Assembly (NCBI GenBank): GCA_937894565.1
Contig: CALBHK010000422.1
Location: 1 to 14,516, forward strand
Source: an uncultured Chlamydiae bacterium
Lineage (GTDB): Bacteria > Chlamydiota > Chlamydiia > Chlamydiales > CALBHK01
DNA length: 14,516 bases
Direction of reading: 5' to 3'
Shown: positions 6,622-13,488 of the stretch, piece after piece
Numbering within the stretch: the first letter of the stretch is position 1
How the letters are laid out: every line of letters begins with the position of its first letter
The notes under the pieces: model-generated
Told to the model about the DNA's origin: nothing
The model's input: the letters and a program-made list of their open reading frames with translations, nothing else
Database searches by the model: none
Position numbers and translations under genes: made by a program

Positions 6622-6785
6622 TAGACTTCTTGCGTAATTACATTTGCTTGCTAAAATTGCCTTTTTTGGCATCTTTATCGTTAAATTTCTCGGCCATATG
6701 CCCGCATATGCCCTCCAAATTTACCAATAAATCTGCTCAAAAAATATCAATTTTTTCAAGCAAAGCTAATTACGCAAGAAGTCTA
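6622..6785. mobile_element. 164-bp foldback MITE
   Basis: TAGACTTCTTGCGTAATTA at 6622-6640 recurs perfectly inverted at 6767-6785 (19 bp). Inward the arms stay similar (TTTGCTTG, AAAATTG, a T run, then GTTAAATTT/GGTAAATTT), so the palindrome reaches almost to the centre, where CATATG is repeated. Both ends carry TA, so the element may be GACTTC...GAAGTC flanked by a TA target duplication, as for IS630- or some IS5-type elements. An open frame across it (6630-6857) has no protein character. It is unrelated in end sequence to the MITE in the toxin gene. Confidence 0.75.
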
Positions 6786-6816
6786 TTGAACGTGCTCTTA
6801 CAGCTTCAATCTGCAT

Positions 6817-6848
6817 TAGACCTCTTGCGTAATTGCGTAAGAGGTCTA
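6817..6848. repeat. 32-bp end-to-end derivative of the neighbouring MITE
   Basis: TAGACCTCTT (6817-6826) and AAGAGGTCTA (6839-6848) are perfect 10-bp inverted repeats around GCGTAATTGCGT. The left arm, TAGACCTCTTGCGTAATT, matches the end of the MITE at 6622 apart from one base. This is what remains if a copy loses everything between its ends, or if two ends are joined. The remaining bases between this and the flotillin gene (6849-6898) hold nothing I recognise. Confidence 0.6.
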
Positions 6849-6898
6849 TTCCCTTAGAACCTTTTAAGAGCTGAATGTTGGCTTGATGCGCTAAGAAT

Positions 6899-8272
6899 TT
6901 AATTAGAGATAACGCTGTTTATAATTTTATCATTCTGTTCTTTAAGGGGGGAGTTTTGACTAATTTGCCCAAGATACTGAGGCAGCTCTAGTCCAGCTAG
7001 AGAGGCGATGTCGTGCAGGGCTGGTAGTGATTTTGCAAATTGGCTAATGAAGTTGGATGTTGACGATCCTTTCCCTTCTGTACTACCACTATCCCACACC
7101 GTGATTTTATCAATTTTTATGTTTTTGATTGCTTCTACTTGAAGTTTTACAATCTCTTCAAGTTTCTCTATCAACAGCATCGTAGCTGCGCTTTTAGCAT
7201 CCTCTCCGCATGCTTCGAAGAGTTGTTTGTAGCCTTTGGCCTTGGCATCTAAAAGCTTCTGAATGCCTTCTGCTTCAGCTTGTTTAATGGATAGAATGGC
7301 TTGCGCTTCACCGCGTGCGATGATGATCTTGCTTTGTGCTTCTGCCTCTGCATCAATTTGCATTTTTCGCTTATTAATTTCTTGAGGGACAATTTGCTCA
7401 GCTTCTAAAAGTTGCGTTTGAGCCAGAGCGCGAGCTCTTTGAATCATCGCTTCGGCATTTTGTTTAGCCACTTGGCTTCTCTGAGCAGCTTCTGCTTCTT
7501 TTTCAGCTAACATAGCATTTGTCAATGCCATTTGAGCTTTGGAATCATTTTCTCCCTTAACAGCTTCGGCGTTATAGGAGGCAACAGAGACTCTTCGGTC
7601 TCTTTCTGCTAGTGATTTTCCAATATCTCCCTGTTTTTCTTGCTCAGCGACATCCACTTTAGCCTGGTTCACAGCCATGGAAGAGGCCTTCATTCCAATG
7701 CTTTCGATGTAATTTGACTCATCGGTGATGTCTGTGATGTTGACGTTAAGCAAAGTGAGTCCGATTTTATGAAGTTCGGGTTCGATATTTTTCTTAATGG
7801 ATTCCAAAAAACGCTCTCTGTCTTGGTTGATCTCTTCAATCCGTAATGAAGCAACTGTTAAACGGAGCTGCCCGATAATAATTTCTGTCGCCATAGACTC
7901 AATTTCTTTATGGCCTAAGTCTAGCATCCTCACAGCGGCATTGTTCATGACATCCGGGGTGATGCCCACAGCTACTGTAAATGTGCTGGGCACGTTCACG
8001 CGGATATTCTGATGAGAAAGAGCTCCTTTTAGGGGAATATGGATAGTACGGGGTGTTAAATCCAAAAAAGCATACCCTTGAATCAAAGGCCAGATGAATG
8101 TTCCTCCACCATGATAGCATTGGACAGTCTTACTGCCTGCTACACGGCCATAAACAACTAAAACCTTGTTAGAGGGGCATCGGCGATATAATTTGGCTAG
8201 AAAAAATATTGTCGAGAATAAGAATAGAAGAAAAGCTCCTACAGTGATGCTTAAATATGAAATGTCAAACAT
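6899..8272 (-). CDS. flotillin-family SPFH membrane scaffold protein
   Basis: A 457-residue protein. A single N-terminal membrane segment (about 6-28) is followed by an SPFH/band-7 domain (about 30-200), then a long Ala/Glu-rich coiled coil (about 205-350) with repeated AEAEAQSK and ARGEAQA motifs. The C-terminal signature is typical of bacterial flotillins of the YqiK/FloT type: KITVWDSG (389-396) and SNFISQFAKSLPALHDIASLAGLELPQYLG region (406-435). Such proteins oligomerise and organise membrane microdomains. The frame extends to 8326, but I chose ATG 8272: it has an AAAAGG site, the membrane segment starts right after it, and it avoids overlap with the upstream gene. The gap to the nfeD-like gene is 10 bp, so the two are one operon, the usual partnership for flotillins. 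Confidence 0.92.
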   Translation of the reverse strand: MFDISYLSITVGAFLLFLFSTIFFLAKLYRRCPSNKVLVVYGRVAGSKTVQCYHGGGTFIWPLIQGYAFLDLTPRTIHIPLKGALSHQNIRVNVPSTFTVAVGITPDVMNNAAVRMLDLGHKEIESMATEIIIGQLRLTVASLRIEEINQDRERFLESIKKNIEPELHKIGLTLLNVNITDITDESNYIESIGMKASSMAVNQAKVDVAEQEKQGDIGKSLAERDRRVSVASYNAEAVKGENDSKAQMALTNAMLAEKEAEAAQRSQVAKQNAEAMIQRARALAQTQLLEAEQIVPQEINKRKMQIDAEAEAQSKIIIARGEAQAILSIKQAEAEGIQKLLDAKAKGYKQLFEACGEDAKSAATMLLIEKLEEIVKLQVEAIKNIKIDKITVWDSGSTEGKGSSTSNFISQFAKSLPALHDIASLAGLELPQYLGQISQNSPLKEQNDKIINSVISN

Positions 8273-8282
8273 AAATACCTTT

Positions 8283-8870
8283 TTATAGTGGGGCGACAAT
8301 AACCGTGTTATCGTCTTTTTTTTCAATAATTTTTACGCGTGTAAACGAAGATAGCTCTTGAGAGTTGTAAGAAACGGCATCAATTTCGTGAGTAAAGTGG
8401 TGCAGTGAAATCGAGATCTTGCCACATCCATCTTTTGGGATGCTTTGGTAGACATAAGCCTCTTTTCCAATCGCATCTTCAATTCTATAAGAGTTTCCGC
8501 AGCTTTGAAGTTTTTTTGCAAATTTGAAAATAGATTGAATAAGGAGAGCTGCAAAAATACCTGAAGCAATAGAAATCCCCATTGTGGTCGTATTTTGAAG
8601 TTCAAATTCGCTTTGACATGTAATCGCTGTCCACCCAAACATCATCAAAAATCCGGTAATGGTCTGGATAGAAAGCCATTTGAATTTTTTAACGTCTGTT
8701 ACATCATTTGTGTCGGTAGCATCGCCACTATCGAAGCCGTCTTGCTCTGAGCCACCAAAAATATTAAGGATGAATTGGATCAAAAACATACCCGATCCGC
8801 TAAGCGCGCAAAACCAAAAAATGGATCCTGATCTGATTAAATCGTTAAAATAATTAATATAATAAAACAT
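8283..8870 (-). CDS. NfeD-like / YqiJ-like membrane protein with OB-fold tail
   Basis: A 195-residue protein with three hydrophobic segments (about 18-38, 67-85, 97-115). An Asp-rich linker (43-59) separates the first two. A predicted all-beta C-terminal domain (about 128-195) carries IGKEAYVYQSIPKDGCGKISI, EIDAVSYN and FTRVKIIEKKDDNTVIVAPL, the pattern of the NfeD OB fold. Proteins of this type are encoded next to flotillins and are thought to act with them in membrane-domain organisation. I chose ATG 8870 because the predicted promoter start (about 8886) lies downstream of the alternative starts at 8888 and 8921; the ribosome site (AGG) is weak. It is assigned by topology, tail pattern and linkage to the flotillin, since sequence conservation in this family is low. 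Confidence 0.75.
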   Translation of the reverse strand: MFYYINYFNDLIRSGSIFWFCALSGSGMFLIQFILNIFGGSEQDGFDSGDATDTNDVTDVKKFKWLSIQTITGFLMMFGWTAITCQSEFELQNTTTMGISIASGIFAALLIQSIFKFAKKLQSCGNSYRIEDAIGKEAYVYQSIPKDGCGKISISLHHFTHEIDAVSYNSQELSSFTRVKIIEKKDDNTVIVAPL

Positions 8871-8892
8871 GATTAACCTATTTCTCATGTAG

Positions 8893-8921
8893 ATAATGGT
8901 CGAAATTGTATTTAATTTCAA
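8893..8921 (-). promoter_or_regulatory. probable promoter of the nfeD-like/flotillin operon
   Basis: On the minus strand TTGAAA (8921-8916, 5 of 6) and CATTAT (8898-8893, 4 of 6) are 17 bp apart. The predicted start near 8886 leaves a short leader before ATG 8870. Confidence 0.4.
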
Positions 8922-8979
8922 TGAAGAGCGAAATCGTTTTTGATATAATTTTTCTTCTAAAAAATTCTGTATTTTTATT

Positions 8980-8985
8980 TATAAT
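8980..8985 (+). promoter_or_regulatory. candidate -10 box for the unknown two-gene operon
   Basis: A perfect TATAAT stands 64 bp before the ATG at 9049; a second TATAAT is at 8944-8949. Neither has a good -35 box at normal spacing (TTCTAA at 8955-8960 is 19 bp upstream of the first). AT-rich sequence makes chance matches likely. Confidence 0.28.
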
Positions 8986-9048
8986 TATGGTAAATTTTTG
9001 CATGCAGACATAGTTGTGCGTCTGATTTTAAACAAGGGAGGATGTAAT

Positions 9049-9597
9049 ATGGAGCAAATAAAAACCATTGCGTGTATTAAAATAATAAATGAACATAACG
9101 GCATCATGAACGCTAAAAAAGGGCGAAAAATTTGGCATCATTTTTCGTATCAAATTACAGAGAAGGATGGATCTGTATGGGTAATGACACGATTGTGGAG
9201 AAACCTTAAAAGCTTTGGAAGAGGATGGAAAGATTTTTATAATCTACCCTCAGTAGACGTTGTAAGACATTATGCTCAAAAATCTGAGCTTCAAGAAAGA
9301 ACAAAGCAAGCAGCGGGACTTTATTATAGACCTCAAGTTGTCACCAAAATATGCATTCTGAAGGCTCCTCTTCTCACGACGAGTCAGATTGTCAATGAGC
9401 TGAAGTTATTACAAACAGCCGTTTCTAATGTAAATCAATTGGCTATGAGTATATCCAAAAAACAGGGCACTAATTATCAATCTTTCAAATTGCAGTGCGA
9501 AACTTTGGAAAAAAAATTCAATCAAAAAGATGTCGATATTAAGGTTCTTAAGGGTGATGTTGAGAAACTTTTGATTTTTTTTAAGTCTATTCTTTAG
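9049..9597 (+). CDS. hypothetical protein, first gene of an unknown operon
   Basis: A 182-residue soluble protein with no recognised family. Residues 1-75 form an alpha/beta-like segment with several Trp (WHHFSY, VWVMTRLWRNLKSFGRGW). A central part (76-110) holds RHYAQKSELQERTKQAAGLYYRP, and the C-terminal third (about 112-180) is charged and heptad-like, probably a coiled coil. There is no signal peptide or membrane segment. The ATG at 9049 has GGGAGG (9036-9041) 7 nt upstream, which decides the start over the in-frame TTG near 8998. The next gene starts 12 bp after the stop. A small coiled-coil protein before a large protein is also the layout of chaperone-effector pairs, but no motif supports that beyond the arrangement. 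Confidence 0.75.
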   Translation: MEQIKTIACIKIINEHNGIMNAKKGRKIWHHFSYQITEKDGSVWVMTRLWRNLKSFGRGWKDFYNLPSVDVVRHYAQKSELQERTKQAAGLYYRPQVVTKICILKAPLLTTSQIVNELKLLQTAVSNVNQLAMSISKKQGTNYQSFKLQCETLEKKFNQKDVDIKVLKGDVEKLLIFFKSIL

Positions 9598-9609
9598 GAA
9601 GATAAAAAT

Positions 9610-11817
9610 ATGATCCCCTGCGATATAGACCTCATTTATGTTCCCAGAAATGCGGAAGATCTTAAGAAGTATCAAAAAAGCTGTCTTCAGCAGGGGATGT
9701 TTAATGCTTATCTCATTAGCCTGCCTGCCAGAGGGCTTTCGACGCTCATTGAAAAAATATGCGACTCTACTGCAATTACAAAGTTCTCTTGCGAAGTTGT
9801 GGAGATGGTGATTTCTAAAGCCATTGAGCCGATAGTGACACAAGAACTGGTAGCCTCTCTTTATGAAAAAGTCACTAAAGAGATCAAAAAAGCCCGTACC
9901 GACTTATCGGAAAGCTTCTTAAAAGAGTATGGAATTCCTAAAGAAGAGACACAATCATTTTTCGATAGCATGTCTCATAATTTGAGCTATTTAGGGATGT
10001 GGGGAGGGGGAAAAGTAGGTCAGTTGTTTGGAAAAATACTTAGCAAAGCGCGCCCTATTCCTACCTATTTTGCAGACAAAGCTCTCGAAAAATTGGGAAT
10101 GGATCCAAGATATTTCGCCACATCTTGGAAGAGTCATGGAAATGAGATCAGCCTTGGTTTTTATTATTATAGATCGAGCCTAGACAAGATGCATACTAAA
10201 GTTATGTGGATCGGAGAGATTGGGGGTGGAATAGGTTGGAAGCCGAATTTAGCAAAATCAATGTCGTCAGCTAGTCTTATAGCTGCCAAGATCATTAAAG
10301 ATCTGGCTCAAAAAAACAATGTTTCTAGTGTAACCATTTCTTTTTGGGCTAGGAATGAAAAAATCTCACAAGTGTTTGCTAAATTATATAAAGAGATCAA
10401 GTGCCCTCCCAGAATCACTAAATTTCCCGGCGAAGTTTCCCATCATTTTGAAATTAAAGTTTCTCCTCGAATATCCGGCGTTCCCAATTTTTTCGGATTA
10501 GTGGGGACTACTGGAATGGGATTTAACCGGTTGCATCCTCTTGCCATCAAAGAAGGAGAAATATTTTCGACCCAGTCCAACCAGTTTAAAGGCTGGAGTT
10601 GGGATCAGACAGAGGGGTTGGTGAAATCTGAATTTTTGCAAGAATATAAGCCCCAAATTCTTATGCAAGAAAAACTTCAAGATCTTACGGCCCCTTTTGC
10701 TAATCCTATTCAAGCTCCCATTGACCCTAATCTCTCTTTATTTATTGATCAATTGGTTCATTATGCAGAATCGATGACAGGAATAAAACCAGTTATTGAG
10801 GAGATTGAAAAGATCAGACGCATTATCGGTGCGCTGGCCTTAGACCCTAGAAGAAGCCCAATGGTCATTGTGTCGGAATTGCTTGCTGTACCTATCGATA
10901 AAATTCAGATTCTGCTCAAAGCTCCAGAAAAACTCATCAGTTCCGGTACAACTTTTCTCCAGGGGACAACATGCTTGACCTCTTCCGTCACAGGTGCGCT
11001 TTATGTGGTGGGGATTGTTTTGGCTGTCATGGAGAGTGTGATCTGGTTAGATGAATTTGGAAAAGATCCTAAGAAACAAATTTTAGGTCTTTTCACGGCA
11101 CCAGTCGATTGTGTAAAAGACGTCTACCATCTCATGCGTTCTCTGATCAAAGATCCTATAAAAACAAGCACTGCCTTTTTTAAAGCAATCGTACGCGCCC
11201 CAGGACGAACGATCAAACGGTTTTTCAGGATATTGGGGATTGGAAGAAAAAAGAAAAGAAAGAAAATTCTATCACCGTACCTTCAAGATCAGATCACTGC
11301 AAAATATGTAGAGGACCTCAGATTCCTTTTTCTCAAAGGAAGAGACCAATGGTATATCGATCCATTCAAGACTATAAAAGAATATCATCAAGCCATCTGT
11401 ATAGATTGGGAATCGGCTAAAAACAGACAAATGTATCATGGCGCGTTATCCTCTTTTCCACAGTTTCTCATCGAAAATCTCCATAAAGGCGGTTTTGAGG
11501 CTGTTTATAACTTAAGTCCTCTGGCTCACCTAAAAGAACCTTTGGCCCCGCCCGAAGTCGCTCTTGAAATTGAAAAATTAGTCTTTGGAGGCTTTGTGCT
11601 GAAACATGTTTTCCAACAATTAGACAAATCGATACAGAAAGAGACTCAGTTAGTGACCAAACAGATCATAGTGATGAAAGAGCTGGGAACAACTCTTGAT
11701 TCTTTGCATGAGGTGACAAATGGTTTGCACAATTTAATAACAGGGAATGAAGAAAAAATCAAAGAAGCTCTTCGCAGGAAGCTTTTGGAGAAGAAAAAGA
11801 ATTTATTAAATAAGTGA
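9610..11817 (+). CDS. large hypothetical protein with one membrane segment and a basic patch
   Basis: A 735-residue protein I do not recognise. The N-terminal 1-120 is helical; 121-300 is rich in Gly and aromatic residues (GMWGGGKVGQLFGK, GFYYYR, MWIGEIGGGIGW) with alternating strands such as VTISFWARN and HHFEIKVSPRI. A helical part (375-450) leads to one long hydrophobic segment (about 452-480). After it comes a cluster of basic residues, TIKRFFRILGIGRKKKRKK (534-552), then a soluble helical region and a charged coiled-coil end (about 665-735). There is no N-terminal signal peptide. The ATG has AGGAAG upstream. It is co-transcribed with the 182-aa gene. The basic run resembles a nuclear-localisation-type patch or a membrane-proximal positive-inside signal; in an intracellular bacterium either is possible, and I cannot choose. 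Confidence 0.78.
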   Translation: MIPCDIDLIYVPRNAEDLKKYQKSCLQQGMFNAYLISLPARGLSTLIEKICDSTAITKFSCEVVEMVISKAIEPIVTQELVASLYEKVTKEIKKARTDLSESFLKEYGIPKEETQSFFDSMSHNLSYLGMWGGGKVGQLFGKILSKARPIPTYFADKALEKLGMDPRYFATSWKSHGNEISLGFYYYRSSLDKMHTKVMWIGEIGGGIGWKPNLAKSMSSASLIAAKIIKDLAQKNNVSSVTISFWARNEKISQVFAKLYKEIKCPPRITKFPGEVSHHFEIKVSPRISGVPNFFGLVGTTGMGFNRLHPLAIKEGEIFSTQSNQFKGWSWDQTEGLVKSEFLQEYKPQILMQEKLQDLTAPFANPIQAPIDPNLSLFIDQLVHYAESMTGIKPVIEEIEKIRRIIGALALDPRRSPMVIVSELLAVPIDKIQILLKAPEKLISSGTTFLQGTTCLTSSVTGALYVVGIVLAVMESVIWLDEFGKDPKKQILGLFTAPVDCVKDVYHLMRSLIKDPIKTSTAFFKAIVRAPGRTIKRFFRILGIGRKKKRKKILSPYLQDQITAKYVEDLRFLFLKGRDQWYIDPFKTIKEYHQAICIDWESAKNRQMYHGALSSFPQFLIENLHKGGFEAVYNLSPLAHLKEPLAPPEVALEIEKLVFGGFVLKHVFQQLDKSIQKETQLVTKQIIVMKELGTTLDSLHEVTNGLHNLITGNEEKIKEALRRKLLEKKKNLLNK

Positions 11818-11896
11818 GCTGATTTTAATTAAGCCCCTTTGCCTCTGAGACGAGCCGCGTGATATTCCTAGCTTAACAAATGATTGAGAAAAAATT

Positions 11897-11933
11897 AACA
11901 CGGAAATACTTGACTTCCGTCTTCTTCCGTGTT
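11897..11933. terminator. hairpin between convergent genes, possible bidirectional terminator or repeat
   Basis: AACACGGAA (11897-11905) and TTCCGTGTT (11925-11933) form a perfect 9-bp stem with a 19-base loop that contains a further TTCCGT copy. It lies in the 148-bp gap between two convergent operons, where a shared terminator is expected. Neither strand shows a good T tract, and the repeated TTCCGT words suggest a dispersed repeat instead. Confidence 0.35.
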
Positions 11934-11965
11934 GATTTCCTAGTTAGAAGCTTAAAAGGAATGGC

Positions 11966-12634
11966 TCATATTTTCCTCGTATAAGCTTTTCGAAAAACAA
12001 TCATGTGATAGGCATCATCCCAAAAATGCCACTCGAAAAGTGAGCTATATTCAAAGGCATTTTTCATACGTGCTAATGTCTCTGTAGAACATTTGCCTGC
12101 CATCTCATTAAAAATAGAAATGGCCAGATCAGTTGCATCTGAAAATTCCTGGCTAGAGTATGTCTCTATCCAGCGTCTATAGGGGTTATTTTCAGTGACG
12201 TGCGCAGCAATATGGAGCCCTACTTCTCTATAAATCCAGAAGCAAGGCAAGACCGCAGCTATAGCCTCTTCCAAAGGATCTGTTGCAGCCGTTGCGATTA
12301 GATATTGGGTATAGGCCATACAAGCAGGAGAAGGTTCAATATGATCACAATTGCAGTTTGGGGGTAAAAAATGGGCGTGCAACTCCCGTTCTGCAACAAG
12401 GGCTCCCAAGGAAAAATTTAAAAAACGCTGGATGATCTTAGAGGAATCCGACCTGGCTGCAATACTTGCCAAGGCGCGAGAAAAGCTAATCAAATAATAG
12501 GCATCTTGCTCCATATAGAATAGAAAGCGTTCGGGATCTAACGTCCCTTGAGCTAATTCAACATTAAAGGAGTGATTGATGATTTTTTGGTAAATGGGAG
12601 CTGTATGCTGCCAAAGAGTGTCTGAAAATTTCAT
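11966..12634 (-). CDS. tenA: aminopyrimidine aminohydrolase TenA (thiaminase II)
   Basis: A 222-residue TenA-family all-helical enzyme that hydrolyses aminopyrimidines from degraded thiamine to give HMP. Residues match the catalytic set of the Cys-type TenA group: D44 and Y47 in EQDAYYL, Y109 in MAYTQYL, C131 in LPCFWIYREVG and E201 in FEWHFWDDAY. LVAERELHAHF (79-89) is also conserved. The presence of C131 places it with TenA_C rather than the Glu-type group. The start is ATG 12634, which overlaps the thiD stop as ATGA and has GGAGAGG upstream; the frame extends to 12670 but would run into thiD. It is last in a thiL-thiD-tenA operon, so recovered HMP would pass to ThiD. Confidence 0.93.
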   Translation of the reverse strand: MKFSDTLWQHTAPIYQKIINHSFNVELAQGTLDPERFLFYMEQDAYYLISFSRALASIAARSDSSKIIQRFLNFSLGALVAERELHAHFLPPNCNCDHIEPSPACMAYTQYLIATAATDPLEEAIAAVLPCFWIYREVGLHIAAHVTENNPYRRWIETYSSQEFSDATDLAISIFNEMAGKCSTETLARMKNAFEYSSLFEWHFWDDAYHMIVFRKAYTRKI

Positions 12635-13476
12635 TTGTCCTCTCCTTTTTGTGAAGATAAGAAATTCCATAAATGATGAAAGTGATGAACAGGTCCATTT
12701 CCTTGACCCGTTTTTATATGGGCTCCGGCTTTAATGGATTTTGTTAGATAAGCCTTTGCTCGGCTGACGGAATCAAAAATAGTAAAACCCATTGCCAAAA
12801 AAGAGGCTATCGCTGCTGAGAATGTGCATCCTGTTCCATGAGTGTTTTTTGTTTGAATTCTTGGTGCTGAAAGCCATTGTATGTGGACCGTAGGATTTTT
12901 CAAAGCTAGACAATCGTCACAATTACCATTCAAATGTCCTCCTTTTACAATAACTGCCTGAGGACCCATTTCAAGTAAATCAATAGCTGCTTGTTCCATT
13001 TGATCTTTGGTTCTGATTTCTCTTCCCAATAGCTCCGAAGCTTCTAATAAATTAGGGGTTAATACGGTGCTGATGGGAAAGAGGCTTTTCTTCATTGTAG
13101 CAATGGCTTCGGGCTGCAAAAGTTTATCTCCGCTTTTTGCTACCATGACTGGGTCTAATACGATATTTCTGACGTTGTAATCAGATAAAATTTGCGCAAC
13201 ACAGTTAATGATATCTTGACGGTGCAGCATGCCTATTTTTACGGCATCCATCTGCATATCATCCAAGATGGCTTTTATCTGTTCTTCTACACATGTAGTT
13301 GCGATGTCATAAATCGAGCGCACTCCGATGGTATTTTGAACTGGAATTGCCGTTAAGGCTGTGGTTCCATAACATCCTAACGCAGAAAATGTTTTAAGAT
13401 CTGCCTGAATACCAGCTCCGCCACTTCCATCAAATCCTGCAATTGAAAGAACTTTGTAGAATGGATCGTTTTTCAC
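12631..13476 (-). CDS. thiD: hydroxymethylpyrimidine/phosphomethylpyrimidine kinase ThiD
   Basis: A 281-residue ribokinase-fold enzyme that phosphorylates HMP and then HMP-P to HMP diphosphate. Signatures are SIAGFDGSGGAGIQADLKTF (11-30), GTTALTAIPVQNT (37-49), LDPVMVAKSG (107-116), LTPNLLEASELLG (139-151), VKGGH (177-181) and the anion-hole/catalytic NTHGTGCTFSAAIASFLAMG with C217 (211-230). Length is slightly above the usual 260-270 because of a short C-terminal extension. The start is GTG 13476 with AGGA (13484-13487) lying between it and the thiL stop 12 bp away. It overlaps tenA by 4 bp, so the two are translationally coupled. There is no fused ThiE domain. Confidence 0.95.
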   Translation of the reverse strand: MKNDPFYKVLSIAGFDGSGGAGIQADLKTFSALGCYGTTALTAIPVQNTIGVRSIYDIATTCVEEQIKAILDDMQMDAVKIGMLHRQDIINCVAQILSDYNVRNIVLDPVMVAKSGDKLLQPEAIATMKKSLFPISTVLTPNLLEASELLGREIRTKDQMEQAAIDLLEMGPQAVIVKGGHLNGNCDDCLALKNPTVHIQWLSAPRIQTKNTHGTGCTFSAAIASFLAMGFTIFDSVSRAKAYLTKSIKAGAHIKTGQGNGPVHHFHHLWNFLSSQKGEDK

Positions 13477-13488
13477 GGTAATATCCTA

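Noticed and set aside
6630..6857. Open reading frame of 75 codons across the MITE region
   Set aside because: It lies within the palindromic element and the mini-palindrome, has no ribosome site or protein-like composition, and is explained by the repeat.
8273..8326. Longer flotillin start (18 extra residues)
   Set aside because: It would overlap the nfeD-like coding end and put a basic stretch before the membrane segment; ATG 8272 has the better ribosome site.
9409..9843. 144-codon minus-strand frame over the unknown operon
   Set aside because: It spans the junction of two well-supported plus-strand genes and has no start signals; it is a shadow frame.
11818..11965. TPP riboswitch near tenA
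   Set aside because: This is the downstream end of the thiamine operon, and no THI-box pattern is visible; any such element would lie upstream of thiL, outside the window.
12635..12670. Longer TenA start (12 extra residues)
   Set aside because: It lies inside thiD; ATG 12634 has GGAGAGG and gives the family's usual N-terminus.
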